This document shows positions 28,625 to 32,880 of a stretch of DNA of 32,880 nucleotides, piece by piece. A program made the translations under genes and the position numbers. This DNA is from a virus. The stretch lies in IMG/VR virus record IMGVR_UViG_3300022204_000015, positions 1-32,880 of that record, one strand, 5' to 3'. Below the pieces are notes generated by a model, which was not told the DNA's origin, ran no database searches, and saw only the letters and a program-made list of their open reading frames with translations. How positions within the stretch are numbered: the first letter of the stretch is position 1; every line of letters starts with the position of its first letter.

Positions 28625-28765
28625 ATGGAACAAATTGCAGCATTATTTATCATTCTGGCGCTTTACGTGGTACTGTTCCACGAAGATTACGCCTTCGCAC
28701 TAAAACTAAAATTATGGTTAAAAAAGAGCACGTCGGGTTTACTAAACTCGACCCTAAAAAAGTAA
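28625..28765 (+). CDS. Small membrane protein (46 aa)
   Basis: MEQIAALFIILALYVVLFHE, then a short DYAFALKLKLWLKKS part: one N-terminal transmembrane segment and a basic amphipathic helix. Lies ten bases after the LuxR-like gene in the early operon. Function unknown. Spacing, start codon and hydrophobic profile make it a likely real gene despite its size. Confidence 0.5.
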   Translation: MEQIAALFIILALYVVLFHEDYAFALKLKLWLKKSTSGLLNSTLKK

Positions 28766-28792
28766 AACTACAAACCCGTAAAAAAGTAAAAA

Positions 28793-29047
28793 ATGAAAGG
28801 ACTGATACTGGAGGAAATAACAAAGCCCGAACTGCTTAACGCCATTGAGCAAACCATCGGCGACAGTGTGCTGGTATTAATGACCACCGCCGAAGCCGCC
28901 GCCTTAATTGGCGTAAATGCAAAAACTGTCACCGATTACAAAAACCGGGGAATATTAACCGATTATAGCCGCGCGAACCAACACCGTAAATTTTCTGCCA
29001 GACAGGTTCTAACGCTAAAACGATCGAAAAATGAGCATGAAGGTTAA
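28793..29047 (+). CDS. xis-like: Excisionase-like / HTH_17 protein (84 aa)
   Basis: The part TTAEAAALIGVNAKTVTDYK then NRGILTDYSR matches the winged HTH_17 pattern of excisionases and similar DNA-bending proteins; the N-terminal 30 residues (MKGLILEEITKPELLNAIEQ) form a helix. A basic end (RKFSARQVLTLKRSKNEHEG) completes it. Genes of this kind next to early regulators usually encode the excisionase partner of the integrase or an early regulator. Which of the two is not settled by sequence. Overlaps the next gene by 17 bases. Confidence 0.7.
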   Translation: MKGLILEEITKPELLNAIEQTIGDSVLVLMTTAEAAALIGVNAKTVTDYKNRGILTDYSRANQHRKFSARQVLTLKRSKNEHEG

Positions 29048-29207
29048 AGAGCTGGCGCCCAAAGTATGCGAGTACACCATTACAACCAAAAACAAACGAA
29101 TTTTTGGGACCTACGAAGTTGAAAACAGAAATTTTAAAATTTTTTTAATTGAAGGTGAACAGGCCCGCGAGCTGCACCAGGAAATAATTAAAAATGAGGA
29201 ATTATGA
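29031..29207 (+). CDS. Small hypothetical protein (58 aa)
   Basis: Reads MSMKVKELAPKVCEYTITTK, then a short beta region (RIFGTYEVENRNFKIFLIEG) and a helical end. No family recognised. Overlaps the excisionase-like gene by 17 bases and the following gene by four (ATGA), the packing of a real early operon. An alternative start at ATG 29037 would shorten it by two residues. Confidence 0.5.
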   Translation: MSMKVKELAPKVCEYTITTKNKRIFGTYEVENRNFKIFLIEGEQARELHQEIIKNEEL

Positions 29208-29317
29208 CAAACGCTGATTTAGTATTAAAAGCACGCTGGTTTTTTGCCGCATTGTTGGTAAGTAGCCTTATGTGGTGCGGGATTATCCTTTTTATCATCC
29301 ACCTAATAAACCAATAA
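29204..29317 (+). CDS. Tiny membrane protein (37 aa)
   Basis: MTNADLVLKARWFFAALLVS continues SLMWCGIILFIIHLINQ: a single long transmembrane segment with a short soluble start. Coupled to the upstream gene by ATGA overlap, next gene one base on. Unknown role. Confidence 0.45.
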   Translation: MTNADLVLKARWFFAALLVSSLMWCGIILFIIHLINQ

Positions 29318-29318
29318 A

Positions 29319-29618
29319 ATGTATTTTAACACCACAAAAGAAACCGGCGCCCCCCTGCGTATTTTTGAACACAAAAGCGATGCCCAGGAGGCCAAAATAT
29401 GGAAACTGTTTAAAAAGCACGTGGGCCGCGAATTAACCGCCTCCGAAGTGTTACGCATCTACCCCGAAAAAGGCATGTTAATTACCTCGGTACGCCGGGC
29501 CTTATCGAACCTCAAAAACCAGAAGTTTATCGAAAAAACCGACAAAAAACGCGAGGGTATTTATGGCCGCCCCGAATGTGCATACCGCATTTATACCGGA
29601 CAACAAACACTCTTTTAA
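29319..29618 (+). CDS. Winged-helix-like protein (99 aa)
   Basis: Residues about 25-95 look like a winged helix: AKIWKLFKKHVGRELTASEV, LITSVRRALSNLKNQKFIEK, then a DKKREGIYGRPECAYRIY wing. Similar small proteins in Bacteroidota phages probably read as DNA-binding accessory factors. It lies in the early operon before the DnaA-like gene, so a replication or regulatory part is plausible. The family name is not known to me. Confidence 0.6.
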   Translation: MYFNTTKETGAPLRIFEHKSDAQEAKIWKLFKKHVGRELTASEVLRIYPEKGMLITSVRRALSNLKNQKFIEKTDKKREGIYGRPECAYRIYTGQQTLF

Positions 29619-29619
29619 T

Positions 29620-29784
29620 ATGGAAACCAAACGCTGGAAATCGAACGGGAAAAACTATAAAATGTTTTTAAACGGTAAGTTAAACACCAATTTTCCACGA
29701 AATTACAACCTCCTGCTGGGTAGGGTAGAGTTTTATCCTACCGAGGATGAACCACTCAAATTAAATTATAAAATCATAAAATAA
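29620..29784 (+). CDS. Small hypothetical protein (54 aa)
   Basis: ATG 29620, one base after the previous stop, gives METKRWKSNGKNYKMFLNGK, then short strands (YNLLLGRVEFYPTEDEPLKL). Compact, basic and then mildly acidic. No family. The upstream extension of the frame would overlap the winged-helix gene and is not likely. Confidence 0.5.
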   Translation: METKRWKSNGKNYKMFLNGKLNTNFPRNYNLLLGRVEFYPTEDEPLKLNYKIIK

Positions 29785-29791
29785 ACTAAAC

Positions 29792-30157
29792 ATGGATGTA
29801 AATTATTTTATTATACCTGGAGTCCGTAAAATGCCTTTTAAAAAGCTGGATCGCGAAAATAGAAAGGAGTTAATGTACGACGAATTTTCAAAGGTTTGTG
29901 AAAGCTACCAAATGGACCCCGAAGATGCCCTGCAAAACAACCGATCACGGGCACGCGAATATGTGGAAGTGAGACAATTATCCATTGCACTGTTTATCTG
30001 TAAATTAAAAGCCTCCACAGGCGAGTCTGGCAGGTTTTTTGGGAAAGACCACGCCACGGCTATACACGCCACCAAAACAATTCGCAACCTTGTCGAAACC
30101 GACCGCACCTTCCGATTACAAACCGCACCGCTTTTGGCAGGTGTTAACCTTTATTAA
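29792..30157 (+). CDS. DnaA domain IV-like protein (121 aa)
   Basis: The C-terminal 60 residues follow the DNA-binding domain IV of DnaA: RQLSIALFICKLKASTGESG, then RFFGKDHATAIHATKTIRNL, the position of the DnaA signature (GxDHxTVxHA). There is no ATPase part; the first 50 residues are a short helical region. Freestanding DnaA-C-like proteins in phage early operons could bind the phage origin or compete for host DnaA sites. I saw no perfect DnaA box (TTATCCACA) in the window by eye. It precedes the replication protein gene by two bases. Confidence 0.75.
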   Translation: MDVNYFIIPGVRKMPFKKLDRENRKELMYDEFSKVCESYQMDPEDALQNNRSRAREYVEVRQLSIALFICKLKASTGESGRFFGKDHATAIHATKTIRNLVETDRTFRLQTAPLLAGVNLY

Positions 30158-30159
30158 TA

Positions 30160-30822
30160 ATGGCAAAAGATCCAGGCTTTATATTTTACCCAGGTGATTA
30201 TTTAAGAGACACGCAAACATTAAGCGAAAAAAGCCAGGTGGCTTACGACCGTATTATGTGCGAACATATGAGAAACATATGTATTTCACACATGCAGCTA
30301 AAATTCTTCACAAAACGGCTCGATCAGAACGAAATCGACGAGCTGATGTTTGTACTCACCGAAACAAAAGAAGGTTACCAAATAGAATGGGTGGCCGAAA
30401 GTATCATTAAACGCAAGGCTTACAGCGAATCGAGGAGGCAAAACAGAAGCCATAAAACTACAAAACATATGAATAACATATCTAAAACATATGTAAAACA
30501 TATGGAAAATGAAAATGAAAATGAAAATGATAATATAAATGGTTTAAAAGGGGGTCCGGGGGAAAAAATAAATTTTGCCGATTTAGAGAACGAACAATGG
30601 TTTATCGGAGTATTATCCTTTTTAAACAATAAAATAGATTTTATCAAATTAAAAGAATACTGGCAGCAATACCAAAAGGCTATGATTGCCGACGATGATT
30701 TATACCGCGACGCTAAAAGTTACCGCAGCCACTTCCGCAATTGGGTTAAAATACAGACCGAAAAGAAAAACGGAACCGAAAGCGGGTTAATGAAACGAAA
30801 AAATGTATTTGCACAAATTTAA
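30160..30822 (+). CDS. Phage replication protein, origin-containing gene (220 aa)
   Basis: The first 90 residues (DPGFIFYPGDYLRDTQTLSE, then KSQVAYDRIMCEHMRN) resemble DUF1376-like N-terminal domains of phage replication initiators, a winged-helix fold. The middle (NENENENEND) is encoded by hexamer repeats and is surely a linker. The C-terminal part (YWQQYQKAMIADDDLYRDAK, YRSHFRNWVKIQTEKKNG) is the helical region often seen in such O-like proteins and may contact helicase. The gene itself carries six ACATATG boxes with 11-bp spacing followed by an AT-rich tract, so it probably contains its own origin, as lambda O does. Confidence 0.7.
   Translation: MAKDPGFIFYPGDYLRDTQTLSEKSQVAYDRIMCEHMRNICISHMQLKFFTKRLDQNEIDELMFVLTETKEGYQIEWVAESIIKRKAYSESRRQNRSHKTTKHMNNISKTYVKHMENENENENDNINGLKGGPGEKINFADLENEQWFIGVLSFLNNKIDFIKLKEYWQQYQKAMIADDDLYRDAKSYRSHFRNWVKIQTEKKNGTESGLMKRKNVFAQI
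30264..30281 (+). repeat. Iteron pair ACATATG, 11-bp spacing
   Basis: ACATATG at 30264-30270 and 30275-30281, spaced 11 bases start to start. Same box and spacing as the four-copy cluster at 30465. Confidence 0.65.
30465..30528 (+). other. Candidate replication origin: four 11-bp iterons plus AT-rich (GAAAAT)4
   Basis: ACATATG or ACATATC starts at 30465, 30476, 30487 and 30498, exactly 11 bp apart, so the boxes face about the same side of the helix. They pass through all three codon frames, so protein coding does not explain them. The run is followed at once by four GAAAAT hexamers (30505-30528) and ATAATATAAAT, a likely unwinding element. Confidence 0.6.
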
Positions 30823-30828
30823 TAAATT

Positions 30829-31395
30829 ATGTACGAACAAATAAAAGACCGACCCATCCGCCTCTTATCCGAAACCGTTTTAAATGAATGGATCTCTGAG
30901 GAGGTTATCGACCTCGCCAACGACTTTGGCCAAACACTGGCCGACGACCTGCTAAAACACATCTGCGAACGCCTGCGCGGCGCCATGCTTACAAAATACC
31001 GGAGCTGGGCAGTGGGCGATATACACGCCGCTTTACAGGTGGGTATGAGTGGAGCGTATGGCCCTGTACATAAAATTACGGTACAACGAATCTTTATGTG
31101 GCTGAAATCAGCCGAAAAGCAGCGGGTATTACACACCGTTGTTACATCCGAAAGCAACCGCAAGGAGCCTGAATTATTACCAGAAATAAGCTCAACCGAT
31201 TACGGCGCCTTTGTTTTGTGGTGTACACATAACAAAATATGGCTCGACGAGCTGGCACCCGGCGCCGATTTAAACCGCAACAACATTGAGCCACTCCGCC
31301 GCTATGCCTCCGAATTTGCCACAGCAAAAAAATCGGGCAAATTATACGAGTTCCGATATAAGCTAATGAACCAACGCGCTTACGCCACAACATGA
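30829..31395 (+). CDS. Hypothetical early protein (188 aa)
   Basis: A helical, soluble protein: RPIRLLSETVLNEWISEEVI at the start, a central basic WAVGDIHAALQVGMSGAYGP-HKITVQRIFMWLKS part, and an acidic-to-basic C-terminus (DELAPGADLNRNNIEPLRRY). It lies between the replication protein and HNH genes. Some Bacteroidota phages carry such a gene in this place, but I cannot name the family; helicase loader is one possibility by position only. Confidence 0.55.
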   Translation: MYEQIKDRPIRLLSETVLNEWISEEVIDLANDFGQTLADDLLKHICERLRGAMLTKYRSWAVGDIHAALQVGMSGAYGPVHKITVQRIFMWLKSAEKQRVLHTVVTSESNRKEPELLPEISSTDYGAFVLWCTHNKIWLDELAPGADLNRNNIEPLRRYASEFATAKKSGKLYEFRYKLMNQRAYATT

Positions 31396-31514
31396 AAACA
31401 CACAACCACGAAAGCTGGCACATCTGCCTGTACTGCGGGCACGAATACAACTTATGGGACTTCGGATACATCTGCCCGAAATGCGGCAAAATAACACAAA
31501 TACATGCCAAGTAA
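31392..31514 (+). CDS. Zinc-ribbon protein (40 aa)
   Basis: A compact zinc ribbon: CLYCGHE and CPKCGK give two CxxC pairs about 15 residues apart, enough for one zinc site in 40 residues. ATG 31392 overlaps the previous stop and the end overlaps the HNH nuclease start by 11 bases. It is probably an accessory nucleic-acid binding protein. Confidence 0.65.
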   Translation: MKTHNHESWHICLYCGHEYNLWDFGYICPKCGKITQIHAK

Positions 31515-31839
31515 ACCAGGGAGCCGCCAAAGGCTTTACAGACCAGTAGCGCAAACGGGTACTAAAATGGAACACCGCGAGCGCTCACGCAAAGAGTACC
31601 ACACCAACCGCTGGACGGTAATAAGCCGCAAATTCAGGGCATCGCACCCCCTTTGCCAGCGTTGTTTAGAAACGGGTATTGTTACCGAGTCGGAAGTAGT
31701 CGATCACATTATACCTGTTGAGGTACACGGCAAATTTTGGGACCGCTACAACTACCAGGCATTGTGTAAAAAGTGCAACATCATAAAAGGAAACGAAGAT
31801 AAAAAGCTAATCAATGAACACCGAAAAGCCATTAAATAA
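31504..31839 (+). CDS. HNH endonuclease
   Basis: An HNH nuclease of the kind that works with terminase during packaging. The motif order is CQRC (about residues 51-54), VVDHIIP with the catalytic His, a spacer, then NYQALCKKCN with the second CxxC and the Asn, a zinc-stabilised beta-beta-alpha fold. Basic N-terminus (GSRQRLYRPVAQTGTK). Length 111 is typical for phage HNH proteins beside terS. In a circular map it would lie just upstream of the terminase genes, separated only by the recombinase gene that follows. Confidence 0.88.
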   Translation: MPSKPGSRQRLYRPVAQTGTKMEHRERSRKEYHTNRWTVISRKFRASHPLCQRCLETGIVTESEVVDHIIPVEVHGKFWDRYNYQALCKKCNIIKGNEDKKLINEHRKAIK

Positions 31840-32761
31840 ATTGGTATCCGAATATACCGGGCAGATGGATGCCCGGGAATACGTACAGAAAAATACTTTA
31901 TGGGTGTTACAGCGTTTCATAACGTGGATGGTTAAGGCCCGCATTGATGTACGCAACCCACGCAGGGCCGATATAATACACTACAAAAACTCTGTTATAT
32001 CAGAGGGCAAAACACCCACAACAGTTAACAGATACCTGGCTCCTGTACGTGGTTTCTTTCGCTGGCTGGATGATAGCGGTATTTACACCAATGTAGCCGC
32101 GGGTATCAAGTCACCCAAAGACGACCGCGCTTTCCGTCGCGATTACCTTAACCCCGCACAAATAAGACAGCTATTAAACAGCATACAAACAGACACCATT
32201 GCAGGCCTGCGTAATTATGCAATGGTAAACCTAATGGTACACATGGGCCTGCGTAGGGTGGAGGTGTTGCGCCTTACCATTGGCGACCTCACCACAGCCA
32301 ACGATGGTTATGTATTAAACATCCACCGCAAAGGACGTACATACAAAGAGGCAATCAGAATTGAGGAGGAGGTATTCTACCCGATTGAAAGTTACTTACT
32401 AAATCGTAAGCACTACACCAACGACAGCCCAATGTTCACCAACCACAGCCAGCACACCACTGATAAGTTGAGCGCGGTTATGGTAAGTGGCATTGTTAAG
32501 CGCTACCTCAAACAGATCAGTAATTCAAAGAAACTAACCTGCCATTCGTTGCGCCACTCGGCAGCAATTAACTTGCTAAATGCCGGGCGCTCCATCTACG
32601 ACGTCCGCGATATGTTGGGCCATCGCAACACACAAACAACAGAAATCTATTTAAAGGCCATAGAGGCAGAGCGCCGCTTTTCCAACCCTGCTGCCCGCGA
32701 CCTTATTAAACTATACAGGAACGACATTAAAACAACGAATAAACAACGGCTTACTATATAA
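31814..32761 (+). CDS. Second tyrosine recombinase, XerC/D-like
   Basis: A 315-residue recombinase without the arm-binding domain of the first integrase. An N-terminal SAM-like domain (about 10-95: REYVQKNTLWVLQRFITWMV, TPTTVNRYLAPVRGFFRWL) is followed by the catalytic domain with Arg147 (MGLRRVE), Lys173 (HRKGR), His244 and Arg247 (CHSLRHSA), His270 (LGHR) and nucleophile Tyr279 (EIYLK), all present. It overlaps the end of the HNH gene by 26 bases. Possible jobs are resolution of phage genome multimers, a second integration system, or recombination of the hairpin-bounded segments elsewhere in the genome; none is proven. Confidence 0.88.
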   Translation: MNTEKPLNKLVSEYTGQMDAREYVQKNTLWVLQRFITWMVKARIDVRNPRRADIIHYKNSVISEGKTPTTVNRYLAPVRGFFRWLDDSGIYTNVAAGIKSPKDDRAFRRDYLNPAQIRQLLNSIQTDTIAGLRNYAMVNLMVHMGLRRVEVLRLTIGDLTTANDGYVLNIHRKGRTYKEAIRIEEEVFYPIESYLLNRKHYTNDSPMFTNHSQHTTDKLSAVMVSGIVKRYLKQISNSKKLTCHSLRHSAAINLLNAGRSIYDVRDMLGHRNTQTTEIYLKAIEAERRFSNPAARDLIKLYRNDIKTTNKQRLTI

Positions 32762-32880
32762 ATGCAAGCCCGTGTATGTTTTCCGTTAAGAAATATAAAC
32801 ATGACAATAAATAGCACTAAAATGATTGATTTAATAGGGGGTAGGGGGTTAAAATCTCTTTTTTGTTTAATCTCCAAGAC
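32762..32880. other. Right-end stretch without recognised gene
   Basis: Nothing supported on either strand. It contains a GGGGGTAGGGGG run near 32837-32848 and an AT-rich TTTTTTGTTTAATC end. Whether it joins position 1 in a circular genome or leads into host DNA cannot be seen here. Confidence 0.4.

Noticed and set aside
30505-30528. Simple coding repeat (Asn-Glu linker) without further meaning
   Set aside because: The linker reading is true, but the adjoining 11-bp boxes are not in codon register, so an origin function is the fuller explanation.

Overview
The window reads as a nearly complete temperate siphovirus-like phage or prophage of a Bacteroidota host. The evidence is the HK97-type head and packaging set, a tape measure without any sheath gene, the Bacteroidota-type integrase with an N-terminal arm-binding domain, and promoters of the Bacteroidota form (TTG, about 20 bp, TAnnTTTG). 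I cannot name the species.

Layout. 1-4635: terminase small and large subunits, then a glycosyltransferase-like gene, a broken methyltransferase fragment, an intact SAM methyltransferase and two unknown genes. 4636-9332: an AT-rich accessory block of small unknown genes, a ribbon-helix-helix gene pair and two orphan DNA methyltransferases. 9668-17782: portal, protease, capsid, connectors, tail tube, tail chaperones with a -1 frameshift, and tape measure. 17782-23029: tail tip and fibre genes, three of which start with export signals. 23051-25204: lysis cassette (membrane proteins, TIGR02594-like endolysin, probable unimolecular spanin). 25203-26711: attP-like region and integrase. 26701-27832, minus strand: lysogeny genes and repressor. 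27956-32761: early operon with Cro-like, LuxR-like and excisionase-like regulators, small membrane proteins, a DnaA domain IV-like protein, a replication protein whose gene carries 11-bp-spaced iterons, a zinc ribbon, an HNH nuclease and a second tyrosine recombinase.

The most unusual thing is the accessory block. It is an unbroken chain of 14 hairpin-bounded segments. Two kinds alternate: X segments, whose stem starts at GTT and ends at AAC, and Y segments, whose stem starts 4 nt after AACG and ends 2-3 nt before GTT. Each segment has its own private terminal inverted repeat of about 8-22 bp. By my hand count nearly every imperfect pair is G-T, so the stems look selected on the plus strand as RNA or single-stranded DNA. 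Genes sit in the loops; two segments are empty hairpins with the same 11-nt loop. This resembles an integron cassette array in spirit but not in site architecture, and no recombinase lies inside it. I do not recognise it as a named system.

The gene order (HNH nuclease near the right end, terminase at the left end, attP uninterrupted in the middle) would fit a circular or free phage genome cut near the terminase, but the window alone cannot prove this.
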